DNA from: Hyaloscypha bicolor E
Taxonomy: Eukaryota; Ascomycota; Leotiomycetes; Helotiales; Hyaloscyphaceae
Length of the DNA: 64,000 nt
Reading direction: 5' to 3'
NCBI RefSeq assembly: GCF_002865645.1
Contig: NW_020194684.1
Coordinates: 89,670-153,669 of the forward strand
A program made the position numbers and the translations under genes. Shown here piece by piece: positions 1 to 11,139 of the stretch (its first letter is position 1; each line of letters begins with the position of its first letter). Under the pieces are notes generated by a model. The model made no database searches. It saw only the letters and a list, made by a program, of their open reading frames with translations, and was not told the origin of the DNA.

Positions 1-1903
1 CCGCACTTTCTCCGAATTAGCGGGCGTCTCATTGTCAGCCACGATCTCAACAACGCTGGAACGCATCAGATGGGCTATGATTTGCCGACAGGGTATAGCT
101 AGCTCGAGATTTGTCGACTTCCTTGCTTTGCAGCACAGTACCACGCTGCTGGGTCTTCTATCTCTTGCCGCTGGGGCGGGGGTACCATCAATAAAGACAC
201 GCCTTTGGAGCGCCATAAGGTTACTACTCATGATTCTAGTCCCGGGGATCGGTATCTTAATTATGAGTATACTTTCTTCTCTCTCGTTCTCACCAAAATA
301 CTAAATATATAACAGGTCAGGTCGAAATTGGATTGGCCTTCTCCCCTGTATCATCGACGACCCGGTACTTTGGCTATGACAATTACCCAATGAACGCCTC
401 TTCGGCCTTCGAATATATAGGCTTTACGGACCTTATTCTCTCAGGGAAGTCTGCCGGATTTCTTAGAGACCCGACTCGCTCCGTGGACTTGACTCCTGAC
501 AACGAGCGGGGTAAAGTCTGCGGCCTTAACGTCAATGCACAGGATTCGTCGGGTTGTAATCGTGCCTTCTTTGTAGCTGGGGATAATATGCTCGTCATGC
601 CTGAGCTTGTTCGAGATGCAAGCTTTCCAGATGCAGACGTTATTCTCGCCAGCGACCATCGAGGATTCCTTCTTAATTTCAACGCGGGGAATTCGTCAAT
701 AGTTTTCAATTCAACCCGAGACTGCCGAACGTACTCTTCGCGATACTTGGGATTTCAAGCTGGAGCAATTCGCCTATGTGTGGGAAACTCTAGTCCTCAC
801 GAACTTGAAGCTCGTAAGTAACCGTGAATTTCTGTTCTTTAATCAGGGAATACTGAACTATCCAAGGTCTTGTTACATGCCCAGGCTCTATAGCTTCTAC
901 GTTGACGTGTCTTAACGACACTTCTTGGTACAATAATATAGACTGGACGGTTAAGATGTCGGTCATGTTCCAAAATTCACAAGTGGCCTACAGTAGAAGC
1001 AACGGAACTATCCTATGGCATTCCTTTACTAACACTTCACCTGTCCCTGTCGAAGTACTTTCTACGGATATTCTAAAAGCTTACGATGCTTTACTTCTTG
1101 ACACTAGTACCCTGTTATTCAATGGCTCAAGCTCTGGCCATGTCCCTCTTTTCTCGTCCAGCTCATTCCCAACTCTCCTCTGGCTAGCCGAGCCGGAGTT
1201 CAGTGACCAAAATGCCATTAACCCCGCGACAAGTAATGCGATATACTCAACCCTGCAGTCACTACTTGCAGCACCAATGTACTACTGCCAAAGCGGGGTT
1301 GTAAGACGCCTGATTCCTGCCATCCTGGACGCGAAAACCATAAACGTCCCCGAACTTACCTACCTGTTCGGTTTGCTCAGCGCACCTCCTGAACGCAATA
1401 GTCCGGCATCTTTCGCCCACCATCGGTACGAAGTTAAAGTCAGCTTCGGAACACTCATTGCCTACATAGTCTTGAGCGGTACTGCCTTGTTCGCTTGCAG
1501 CATTGCTCACGCCGTCATAAACTTATCAAACTACGTCGGACATGGTCGTCGACTCCCGCGCCTCAGCCGATTTCCAACACTTGATTTATTTGCACATTGT
1601 ACGATTGAGGATGAGAACCGATGTGTGATATATCAGGGGCGATCCGGGTTCTTTCCTACAGAGGACTCGCCAAATAGTTTGAAGAGATGGTTGTCGACTA
1701 TCAGTATCAAGTGGTCTCAGCCGCACAATGTGGAGGACGGAGGGCTGCAGCTATTTGGCGACGAGTGCGTACAGGGTCACGGTGACTGGTCATCAATCAG
1801 CATGGGATCGATATCTCCGATTCCTAGTAGGTCAAAGCTCATGGGCTCGATGTCTCCTTATTCCAGTCGGACGAAGCTTTCTTTGTTCAGAAGTAATGAC
1901 TAG
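1..1903 (+). CDS. Uncharacterised fungal multi-pass membrane protein, 5' truncated by the window
   Basis: Three exons can be joined in frame: 2-266, 316-813 and 885-1903, with introns of 49 nt (267-315) and 71 nt (814-884, donor GTAAGT). The frame is open to the window edge, so the start lies outside; 593 residues are visible. A hydrophobic run in exon 1 (LLLMILVPGIGILIM) looks like a membrane segment. A long loop rich in Asn-X-Ser/Thr sites and cysteines follows, so it is probably extracellular. A second clear membrane segment lies near nt 1440-1520, followed by a hydrophilic tail ending in two near-copies of an MGSxSPxxSRxKL motif. The layout resembles large hypothetical membrane proteins common in Pezizomycotina. 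I recognise no named domain and propose no function. The exon structure is well supported because both junctions restore one long frame. Confidence 0.75.
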
Positions 1904-3669
1904 CATAGCGAGGGTATTGAAATTTCAAACTTGTGCAATTCAAAGCTCGGCCATACAGATCATCTTTCTTTTAGAGAGTTTTGTTTGACTGGTCTTGGGC
2001 AAAGAGGGAAGATATGAGTCATATGGTATAATAATAAGCTGACCCCTTTTGGCCATCGGCGTGCCAGTGGAAAAGACTTGACACTTCTCGAGGAAGCGTC
2101 CAACATGGCTTCGGTGTCGGAAGCAACTCCGCCAGGAGATCGAAAAGGACGAGTGGAATTATCCTACGGAAAGTGAAGCACTTATTGTAAGAACCAGAGA
2201 TCTGGCAACCAAATTGAGTCGAGCATCAATAGGGGTTCAAAATTCCAACTCTTAACTCACTCAGCCAGCAGCCAACCATAGCTTTGAATAGTGTTCCGCA
2301 TGTGATCGGGAGGTGGGACGAGCCCCCCTATTTGCCGGCTCGGCGGGGTCAATTCAGGGGTAGCGCTAAGCGACTAGGGGCGGGATCTAGTTTAGCGACT
2401 CAGGGGATCGACGGAGATTGCAGCCACATCTTCGACCTCCATTCGTTCTTCCTCCTCCTCCTTCATCTCCGCGAAAAGCTACCAGGTCACCAGATGTGCT
2501 GCACTCCCTTGCGCGACGTATCTTTTGCGCCATCCCTTGTTACACTGGCCTTTTGTGGCTGAATCTCGAGTAACCTTATCAGCTTCTCGAGCGATGAACC
2601 GGATTGTTACCCAGAGAGAAGAGCTCGAACATTGGTGTGGTCTGGTAACAATCGGGCCTTTGTGCCCCAGATCAATCGAGCAGCGTATCGATAGTTCGAG
2701 CCATTTCATGGAGCGATGGTATCCTTTATGCAGCCAGCTTACAATCATTTCGAACTCCCTACTCCGTAGGCCGGGAAGCCTGATAGTGTGCCCACCGTTC
2801 CATTTTTCGTTGGTGTTACGATAGCCTCCTCTAGTTTTGGGACCGTTTTAAGTGTTTCAGCTGTCAAAGAGCACTTCTGCAATGTCATTCGCGGGGTCCA
2901 GTGAGCCTCATTCGGGACATTTATGAAGGGCAATGCCACCTGAAGATCGCAGCCAACAAGAGCCTGCATACCCCCTTTCACTCTTCCAGCACCCCGTTTA
3001 TGCCGAGTTCCCGGCTCATCTCACTTAATGCAATGCCACGGTATATGCATGTCACGGCACGTTATCCCCTTGCAAAAGCCGGAGCATCGCAGTGATACAA
3101 CGTATCAGGACTATTAAATGCAGCGAGACAACCGCAGGCAGGGAGTAAAAGCCAATGAAAAGCTCGTGTTGTTGACTTTCTAGTCCGTACCAGCCGGAAC
3201 CCCCCTGTTGCGCTACATTTAATTCCCACAACACGTTGTATATCGGCCGTGCTAAGTCTGCTGCAGGCAAACATTGAGTGACCTAGCAGAACGTGTATGA
3301 AGCGCAACTTGTTCTGTCCCTGGACTTCTAGACCCCGAGCCAAAGGATCCTACTTGTCTGGAGCTCCCTCCGATATTAACGTCCGACCAATGGAATGTTA
3401 CATCGGCGCCATCTCTTTTCATTGCTCACTTGATGTTCATGCTCTAAATGGGCTCAATCCGTGTCTTATATACCTCTAGTTCCCATCTAATGTAGGATCT
3501 TCAAGCCTAAAGACAGTGACGAATCTAGTCAACAACATCCATTTGAAAGTTTTCTCTTTTACGTTGCCAAGCGCCAAGTGCCAAGTATAGGATCTGAAGA
3601 TCCTGCAAGGGACATCACCACCTGCAGCACATTCATTTTTCGATAGCATACACTCTTTTATCCGCTACC
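1904..3669. other. Intergenic, no supported gene
   Basis: Both strands carry only short overlapping reading frames, none over about 100 codons, with no recognisable domain or consistent splice-joined frame. The last 100 bases before 3670 should hold the promoter and leader of the glucanase gene. I saw no clear TATA box there. Confidence 0.6.
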
Positions 3670-5451
3670 ATGACGACTCTCGACGATATCCTCGCTCTCC
3701 AGAAAACCGACAATGTCCTTTACGCACCGGAGATCAAAGAACCTGTGACTGAGAGTCTGATTGTTGACAGCAGCGCTTCGATTGGCACTCTTAGCATCAG
3801 CCTCTACAATTCAACACAATCCTCGAAGGTGTACACATACATCACTGGGCTTGCAATTAACAACAACAGTGCACTATTTCTTCTTCAATCAGACGGAGCA
3901 ACGGCATACTATCCCTCGAATCCCACCTCCAATGGAACTGCACTCTCAGCAAACTGTGCTATTGCACTTGGAGCTCCAGGCTCCACAAGGACGGTCACAA
4001 TCCCATACATCGCTGGTGGCAGAATCTGGTTCTGCGTTGGCAGCACTTTGACATTTCTCCTCAACCCAGGAAATACCGGCGCTGGTCTCGTTGAACCGTC
4101 GGTCAGCAACCCCTCAGACCCAAACTACTTCTTGTCATGGGATTTCTGCGAGTTCACGTACAACAGCTTCCAACTCTATGCCAACATCAGCTACGTGGAC
4201 TTCGTCTGCCTACCAATTGCTTTGACACTCACATCGACCACCGGAACAGTTAGCCACGTGAGCGGGATGCCATCAAACGGACTTGCGACCGTGTGCAGCA
4301 ACCTCATTGTTCAGAATAACACCGACGGGGCAGGTTGGAGCCAGCTCGTCGTCACAAACAATGGATCAAACCTGCGAGCCCTTTCTCCGACCCAGGGGAT
4401 TGTCTTCAACTCCTCCCTCTTCGAGAACTACTGGACAAGCTATATCAACCAAGTCTGGGCGAAATATGTCTCTAGCCCGATCTCTGTCAATACGCAAGCA
4501 TCGTGGGGAACCATGACCGGCTACACATCCAACGATCGCACCTCTCTGACGTTCAGCAGTGTCGGCTCCTTCACAAAACCGTCTGCAGCCGACATCTTTG
4601 GAGCCAATACCGGCGCCTTCGCACCGCAAGTCGAGAACACAGCTCAACTCCTCAACATTGGCGCCCGCCTCGACGCGGCGTTCAACCGCAGCACACTGCT
4701 CATTGACGCCGATCAGCCAAATAATGAAGTCGTGAGTTCTTATTACCAAAACAATGTCACGAACCATTACGCGAGGATTGTGCATGCAGCTAATCTGGAT
4801 GGGAGGGGATACTGCCATCCATATGATGATGTCACGCCAGATGGGGGTGTGGATCAGAGTGGGTTTGTCAGTGATGGAACGCCGGCGAGTTTTTTGGTTA
4901 CTGTTGGAGGTGGGAATGCTCATGTGAAGAGAGAGGAGGGGCAGAAAATTGCACAGACAAAGAGGACGATGAAACGAAGTATGCCTTGGGAGGAGGATGT
5001 GAAGGTAGCAGTTGTGGAAGAGGATGTTGAGAGGGACTTGGAGAAGGGAGAGCATCCGAAGTTGCTGAACGAATTGCCTGCGCCCAGTGGAGGGTTCAAA
5101 CTGCCTGCCTTCATTGAGCGATATCTGGCATCTTATCTTTCTGTAAGTAATTCTCAAAAGTGCCCTCAAAGAAAACAAATTATTGACTATCAGCAGAAAC
5201 TTCAGTCCTCGCCTCTTTACATCAATCGACTTCTCCCAGTGATGGTACTCGTCCAGCAGCTCATGGTTTCCGTCCTCTCGATCTCAATTCGCCCCATTGT
5301 ATCAAGAGTCTTTATCGTCGCATTCTTCATCGTCTTCTATTTCCTCGGTATTTTGCCTAGCGGATCTGAAGTGTCGACGCGGCGACGAATCTTGGAGTCT
5401 TCGATAGCTGCCGCGAGCGGCAACGGGACGGTTCTTCTACAGGGCAGTTGA
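3670..5451 (+). CDS. GH64-type beta-1,3-glucanase with C-terminal membrane tail
   Basis: Residues ~38-415 match the glycoside hydrolase family 64 fold of fungal endo-beta-1,3-glucanases, which cleave beta-1,3-glucan such as cell-wall glucan. The candidate catalytic pair Glu161 (in CEFT) and Asp177 (in YVDF) is 16 residues apart, the spacing of Glu154/Asp170 in the bacterial GH64 enzyme. The start ATG at 3670 sits in a good context (TACC before ATG). Two things are odd. There is no N-terminal signal peptide, although the family is normally secreted. After the catalytic domain there is a charged Lys/Glu-rich linker (~418-465) and a hydrophobic segment at ~547-563 with a short Arg-rich tail. A GTAAGT donor at 5143 with acceptors at 5193, 5196 or 5205 marks a probable in-frame intron of 51-63 nt without a stop, so the mature protein is probably ~572-576 rather than 593 residues. 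Confidence 0.92.
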   Translation: MTTLDDILALQKTDNVLYAPEIKEPVTESLIVDSSASIGTLSISLYNSTQSSKVYTYITGLAINNNSALFLLQSDGATAYYPSNPTSNGTALSANCAIALGAPGSTRTVTIPYIAGGRIWFCVGSTLTFLLNPGNTGAGLVEPSVSNPSDPNYFLSWDFCEFTYNSFQLYANISYVDFVCLPIALTLTSTTGTVSHVSGMPSNGLATVCSNLIVQNNTDGAGWSQLVVTNNGSNLRALSPTQGIVFNSSLFENYWTSYINQVWAKYVSSPISVNTQASWGTMTGYTSNDRTSLTFSSVGSFTKPSAADIFGANTGAFAPQVENTAQLLNIGARLDAAFNRSTLLIDADQPNNEVVSSYYQNNVTNHYARIVHAANLDGRGYCHPYDDVTPDGGVDQSGFVSDGTPASFLVTVGGGNAHVKREEGQKIAQTKRTMKRSMPWEEDVKVAVVEEDVERDLEKGEHPKLLNELPAPSGGFKLPAFIERYLASYLSVSNSQKCPQRKQIIDYQQKLQSSPLYINRLLPVMVLVQQLMVSVLSISIRPIVSRVFIVAFFIVFYFLGILPSGSEVSTRRRILESSIAAASGNGTVLLQGS

Positions 5452-6066
5452 GTGTTCCTTGATGACAGGTGGTGCATTTAAGATAGCTTAAATGATAATT
5501 AATCATTAAATTGATTGGAGTCTGGAGTTCAACTAAGAGAGGGGAGAAAATTGAGGCTATGTTACAGCAGGATTCAAGCCAGCTTGGAAGCTAGTGAGAC
5601 AGTATTTTCCGGAGCAAAATCACATGAACTACCTCTATTAACCATCTGACACTTGAGACAGTTTCGTCTTAATGAACGGATGTTTTTGCATCCATGTATT
5701 ATACAACTGTTGAAAACTGGTTGTTATTTTTCTTATATATCTTCAAAAGCTGTAATGGAGGATTAATCACAGCTCCTATTTGAGGTGTAGTGAGCCCACT
5801 TGCTAAAAGGGGTTGGAAAGCCTCGATTGTGTCCAGTACCCATCAAATGTTTCAAATCTCAGCCTGTATTGGGACAAAATCTCCCAATTTCCGAGTATAT
5901 ATACCAGATTTTCCGCGCCGAAAGTTCGATAGCATCGGATCAAAATTTGAGGGTATAATTTGTAAGCGCTTATATTGAAAAGAGATGGGTTGTTGTATTT
6001 TCGCCTCGGCTTCCGAGGAAAGTCGGGTTGTTCTAAATCCGTATTAACGAGTAAATCTCGAGTCTA
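5452..6066. other. Intergenic, no gene seen
   Basis: Moderately AT-rich spacer downstream of the glucanase gene. A small hairpin with arms CCTCGG and CCGAGG lies near 6004-6020. No coding sequence could be supported. Confidence 0.55.
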
Positions 6067-6210
6067 CTATCCCCCCCTCGGTTTAAAAGGCAGACTCACA
6101 GTGGCAAACAAAGGTGATCCAGCTAATTAGAGAGCTGGAATCTTCTCGAAAGCAAATCAGAGGAAGTCTTTCGGACCCGCACGCTAGCCTTTAAACCGGA
6201 GGGGGGAGGG
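6067..6210. mobile_element. Small MITE-like element with ~26-bp terminal inverted repeats
   Basis: The left end (6067-6092; CTATCC then a C-run, CTCGGTTTAAAAGG) is the imperfect reverse complement of the right end (~6186-6210; CCTTTAAACCGGAGG then a G-run). TA dinucleotides flank both ends (6065-6066 and 6211-6212), which would fit a Tc1/mariner-type target duplication. The 144-bp interior has no coding capacity. The inverted repeat is directly visible; the superfamily is inferred only from the TA flanks. Confidence 0.6.
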
Positions 6211-6236
6211 TACGGCGTACAGTGTAGCTGGTTACG

Positions 6237-6704
6237 AGGTTAACCCGTGTGCTCCACCAGGTGAGATGACAGGGGTTCAAAGTAACCATTTTCAAAGTAA
6301 CCAGGTGAGATTTTTGTCAGGCCTTAACTTTCCGTCTATATAGCACAGCGAATAGGATTCAGCTTTGATATGTTCTGTTCGCTGTGTATTAATTATATCT
6401 TTATAGTAAGTAACCAAAATACTGTTTTCTAACTGTATTAAAACCATTTCTAAAGTGTTCCCAAGCGGGGGGCTCCCACTGCCCCCCGGACCCCCGGCAA
6501 ACCCTAACTAACCCGCACCCTAACCCCCTAACTAAAGCGTTTCTAAACTGTTTTTAAACTGTTATACTGTAAAAGCGTTATAGAACTGGTTCTATTTTGA
6601 GGTTGAATAGTCGATTTTCTTTAGGTCAAAAATCAGGCAGAAATAACCGGTGGGTCCTCATTCGTACCCCTGTAACTCACCCGGTGGAGCACACAGGTTA
6701 ACCC
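6237..6704. mobile_element. Non-autonomous inverted-repeat element, ~39-bp TIRs
   Basis: The ends 6237-6276 and 6665-6704 are inverted copies over ~39 bp with a few mismatches and one gap. Each contains GGTTAACC and GTGTGCTCCACC blocks. The 468-bp body has no ORF. It has two direct copies of TTCAAAGTAACC near the left end and a central GC-rich segment (~6465-6535) with CCCTAA-like units. No clear target-site duplication is seen, so the exact ends are uncertain. It lies only 26 bp from the element at 6067-6210. Confidence 0.65.
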
Positions 6705-7309
6705 AGTGCGCTGCTTACCGGAAAATCCCCACGGTTCCCACAAACGCTATTTTCTTCGATTTGCTATCACAGTGGTTACATTATCAGAGTCTGCCTAGGG
6801 CCGCAGGAAACCCCCCTTTTTTGTGTTGAGTTCCATTAGTTACTGGACTAAATGCAAGCAAGTCGGGAATGGATATTTGAACGAAGTACACGTTTGCGAA
6901 TGGACTACGGATTTAGGAAAGTGCATGGCGTAATCGCCCCCCTGGACCTCTATAAAATGTCCCTTGCATGGATGAAGCTAGTCAAAAATTGGACCTGTTT
7001 ACCCATCCGAATTCAACCGCAATCCGTATCTGGGATTTTAATCTTTCAATCAGCTCCCATTCTACAGTAAGACGACGCACATATGCAAAGGCGGCAGTAT
7101 GTCCGGGTCGGCCGCTGCGAATTAACGAATGGTTTGTGAACACTCTTAGAACAGGGGTCTGAGACCCCTGAGACAGCGCTAAGTACTTCTTGGGAAGACC
7201 GTGCTGGCCGATGCTGCAGCCTTGCTGAAACTTCATAAGTCATCTTGAAATTAACATCATCCCTCAAAAGTCCCAGCCTCCAGCTTCACTTCGTCGCAGA
7301 TCTTCCAAG
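6705..7309. other. Intergenic, upstream of the P450 gene
   Basis: Short reading frames on both strands overlap each other and carry no recognisable domain. The last ~100 bases before 7310 should include the P450 promoter and leader. Confidence 0.5.
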
Positions 7310-9124
7310 ATGGTTGGCTTTCAAGAGATTGTGGTGGCAGCACTGTCCTGTATAACCGCGCCAGTGAGTCTAATCTCACCCCTGAACAAATTCTGTGACT
7401 GGAACTGACTCACCGACAGATCATTCTTCTGTGTATCTATCGATTAACGCTCCACCCATACGCTAAGTATCCTGGACCTATTCTTGCAAAGTTGACGTCT
7501 CTCCGAGCTGTCCACTATGCGCACACCGGTAACATGCACCTGGACATTGAAAGATGTCACCAGAAATATGGTGAGACGTCTGCTCGTCAATGAATCGCTC
7601 CCGCTTACGTCCCCGCAGGTAAATTCGTTCGCTATCGACCAAATGCAATCATCGTAAACTCGCCAGATGGGTATCAAGGTATTCCTCTTCCACCCCGTTC
7701 ATCATTCTGAGTATCCCTCTGATTTTAACAGATATTTACGGTAATGGGAAAAAAGTCAAGAAGGCCAGATCATACAAGGTCCATGGGATGACGAATCTCA
7801 TCGGAATTCAAGACAAGAAAGAGTACACCAAACAAAAGAAGATAATGCAGCCAGGCTTCTCAGATTCTGCAAATCGAGAACACGAGCCAAAGCTGATCCG
7901 GGAAATCGACACGTTCATCGAGAAAATCTCAGAGAATGAAACGTCTGAGAAGGCTACTGATGGGTGGTCTAATCCTAAAAACATGACGCTATGGTGTATG
8001 TTTCTTACATTCATACGAAAAATATTCAATCTACTAAGATCATTAGGTAACTACCTCACTACCGATGTCGTCAGTAACGTCATCTTCACCACATCGTGGG
8101 ACCTCCTCACGTCAACTACAAATCATGGCATCACAGAGACCTTCAAGACAATCGTCCGCCTCATTGGTGTTCTCCACCAATGGCCCATTCTCGACTACTA
8201 CGAGCTTAGCACAATACTTTTCCTTCCGCATCTAGCATGGAGTCCTTCATCCCTGAGGAAGTTCTCGCTCTCTGTTGTAGCATGTAGATACGACATGGGC
8301 GAGAAAGATACGTCAATTAAAGACGTCTTTGGACTGTTCAGCTCGGCCAAAGATCCGGATACAGGAGAGTCGGCTCTGGCGCCTTTGGATGTGAGGAGAA
8401 ACGCTGCGAATTTCATCATTGCCGGTAACTCTTCTCCTCTCTCCCGAGTTCTGAAGCTGACAGAAATTAAGGCTCCGATACAACCGCTAGCTCTATCGCA
8501 GCAACGTTCTTCTACTTGGCGCGTAACCCAACTGCATACTCCAAAGTAGCTCAAGAAGTCCGCTCAATTTTCCACTCAGCTTCTGATATCCGTGCGGGGC
8601 CCGCTCTCAATCATTGCGTCTATCTCCGTGCAGCAATAAATGAGTCGCTTCGCATGGCCCCTGTTGCCGCGCAACCTCTGTGGCGTGAAGTTGACCCGGG
8701 CGGATGCATGGTCGATGGGGAAACAATTCCTGGAGGTTTAAACGTCGGGGCATCAATCTTCTCTCTTCACCACTTGTCTGACGCTTTCCCTGATCCTTAT
8801 AAATGGGACTTCGAGCGTTGGATTGTTAATCCCAAGAAAGATGAAGAAGCGGAAAAGGAAAGGATCAAGGAGATGTCGAGGAGCTTTGCGCCATTCTCGG
8901 TGGGCCCGAGACAGTGTATTGCGAAAAACTTTGCGTTGATGGAGTTGATGCTTACGATGGCGAGTGTGTTCTATAGACTGGATTTTGAGAGCGCGGGGAA
9001 GCTGGGTGAGGGGAAGAAGGGTACCGGATGGGGTCGTGAAAGGGAGGAGGAGTTCCAGTTCAAGAGCTATTTCACAAGTTATATGGTTGGACCAATGATT
9101 AGATTTAGGAGGAGGGAAATTTGA
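7310..9124 (+). CDS. Cytochrome P450 monooxygenase
   Basis: Heme-thiolate monooxygenase, probably anchored in the ER by its N-terminal hydrophobic segment (~residues 6-26) followed by a proline-rich hinge (YPGP). Six exons splice in frame to 519 residues: 7310-7363, 7420-7570, 7619-7678, 7732-7995, 8047-8424 and 8472-9124, with introns of 56, 48, 53, 51 and 47 nt. The canonical motifs are present. The I-helix oxygen-binding AGSDTT is created by the last splice. The K-helix ESLR lies near 8643, the FERW motif near 8811, and the heme loop FSVGPRQC has its cysteine codon at 8915-8917. The family resembles fungal benzoate-4-monooxygenase-like or trichothecene-type P450s, but the subfamily and substrate cannot be told from sequence reading. 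No biosynthetic backbone gene lies next to it. The start was chosen because it gives a normal membrane anchor. Confidence 0.94.
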
Positions 9125-9784
9125 AGAAAGTGTTTTGATAGGGAATTTGGAGGGTAGTTGGATGGAAGGAGTGCTGAATAAACGGGTGGGCAATCGTTGA
9201 TTTTTGTCAATCTAAAGCAGACGTTTGGTTAAGCGAAGCCGTGTGTTTTTGATGATACCTCGGCCTCGACATCTCGGTTGCAACATAATCGACAAATCAA
9301 CCGTCCGGGTACGAAGGAGCACATTTTAACAGGCGCACGCTGCCTTTACTTATCTCGCTTTAACATCAAGGTTAAATTTCAGAATAATGGAGAACTGCAA
9401 GCAAACGGGCATACAGAATCTTCAAAAGATGCCAAGTGCCCGATCTACTGAAACGGCCTGGGTATAGCCGTACTCGTCGAAAGGCTTTCCAAGCCCATGT
9501 CAAATGATCGGTGAGGCTTGGATACAAAAGCAAGTTCAGCTCCTCGGCCTTATTGTCCAGATCAACCTCTCCATCAACCCGTACTCTCGTCCCTTGAATT
9601 CAACAGCTATCTCCACCTGTCTTCAACATCTCAACAGAACATTTATCAACAACGATGATATATTCTCATTTCACCCTCCTCGCGCTCAGGGCAGCGACAG
9701 GAGCCTCCTCAATCTAGTCAACCTTCCAGTCAACTTGCACCAACTTAAATACCATGCTCACTTCATCTCATCACTGCACAGTCG
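9125..9784. other. Intergenic, no supported gene
   Basis: A 133-codon open frame (9504-9905) overlaps the decayed gene in the next entry and looks like chance. Near 9655 an ATG is followed by a short hydrophobic signal-like peptide that stops after 20 codons. It may be the broken N-terminus of that pseudogene. Confidence 0.45.
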
Positions 9785-10904
9785 GGGGACATTAACTATT
9801 CCCCGGTGTTCTTGTTCACCGGCATTGCGTGTACCCCCACTGTGCAACACCTCAACATACCCGAGCAACCCGAAGGCCGTGATCCTGGCTGGCGAGGAGA
9901 TTTGAAATGGACATTAAAGAAGACCTGGACAATGTGAAATGGAATTCTAAACAAAATTACCGCGCAGGAAGTTTTGGTTGCTAAGAGCTTCGGCGATCTC
10001 CAAAATGCATGACTCAGAAATGCAGAACTCGGCCGTTTCGCTGACGAGGATAGAGTTCCTTGGACCCTGACCTATACTCTACTCGCAAATATGGGAAGTT
10101 CTGTATTAAGGATAGCAAATAGGAGTAAGAGGATTTAGCCTTAAAGGCCGACAGTGCCGCCCCTAGTGACATCTATGGTGTAGCCGCAGCTATGACTCGC
10201 ATTACTAGATGAACCTCACGTTTTCCTCCGAGACCGTTTGGTCTCACTGCGCGAGAGATTATCGCCCTCCGGGAATCGGGCCAACTCCACAGGCTTCTTT
10301 GTATTACTGAAGATGAAATCAACGACAAAAGCAAGTCCAACGTGTTTGTCAAGGCGATTGCAGCCACGAATCCTCTGGATGCTTATGCAAGAATTTGTTC
10401 CAACAGAGCGAAGCCTGGCTCTCGCACAGCTTGAGATAGCTCTGACAGCTTTTTCCGTCTGCGCCGTGGTTATTTACATCCTGAATTGATGGAAGCTGAA
10501 GGACGTTAGGACTCGTACATACTTCATGACCGTCCCCGGTAACGCAACAGGGGACGTTGTACGAGCCCCCCAGGATCAGTGGTCAATCTCGAAAGCACTT
10601 GGTGTGATTCTCATTAAGTACAATTTGGGAGGCCCTATTCTAAACGACCATTTGGACCCTCGTGGCTATATTTTTTCAATGGTTTGGGGGACTTATGTTT
10701 GGTTGTTTAACATTTGGCCTCATGCACGTCGCTGCATGGTACTTCGATTTTTCAAGTCCTTTGGAAACAGCCCTTTGGCGAGTGGCCAGTTTCTGGTGTA
10801 CTGTATTTGCATTCTTTGCATTTATTGCCAGAGTTGCTTTACTATACGTCACTGTACCAATTTCTCAATTCCCACACATCACTCAAGATAGAGCTTATTA
10901 GCTC
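9785..10904 (+). pseudogene. Decayed fungal multi-pass membrane protein gene
   Basis: Recognisable segments of a widespread uncharacterised Pezizomycotina membrane protein family lie in order but are broken. Frame 2 from ~9788 reads FLFTGIACTPTVQHLN, later RGDLKWTLKKTWTM, AQEVLVAKSFGDLQNA and WTLTYTLLANMGS, interrupted by TGA at ~9936 and ~10011. Frame 1 then reads REIIALRESGQL and EDEINDKSKSNVFVKAIAAT (10252-10368). The frame changes at ~10369 to ILWMLMQ and LAQLEIALTAFSVCAVV, stops at TGA 10487-10489, and continues in the same frame to ~10680. A last frame change gives MFGCLTFGLMHVAAWYFDF to 10904. At least two of the stops replace an expected Trp (TGG to TGA), as RIP would produce. The function of the family is unknown. 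Confidence 0.75.
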
Positions 10905-11139
10905 CACGCTGCTACGTATATATATGTCCTCAAGTCCTTGAATTGCAGGGCCAGCTGCTAGTGTCAATAAATCTCCAATCTAACGTTTTGTTGTAGTCGT
11001 AGTTCGTCCAAATGCTCAGTTTGATACCAGGAATGGAGAAGGATGCGGACATATTAGAGACTGGATCCGTAAGCGGAGCGAGAACCTTTCGCCACGCCGA
11101 TCTTAAGCTGGACAAGGCCTTAGATACTGCCTTACACAG

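Noticed and set aside
4366..5178. 270-codon minus-strand frame opposite the glucanase
   Set aside because: Antisense shadow of a well-supported gene, with no domain of its own.
7310..9124. P450 considered as part of a secondary-metabolite cluster with the flavin monooxygenase
   Set aside because: The two are 30 kb apart with housekeeping genes between, and no synthase, transporter or cluster regulator is present.
9504..9905. 133-codon plus-strand frame
   Set aside because: Overlaps the decayed membrane gene in another frame and resembles no protein.
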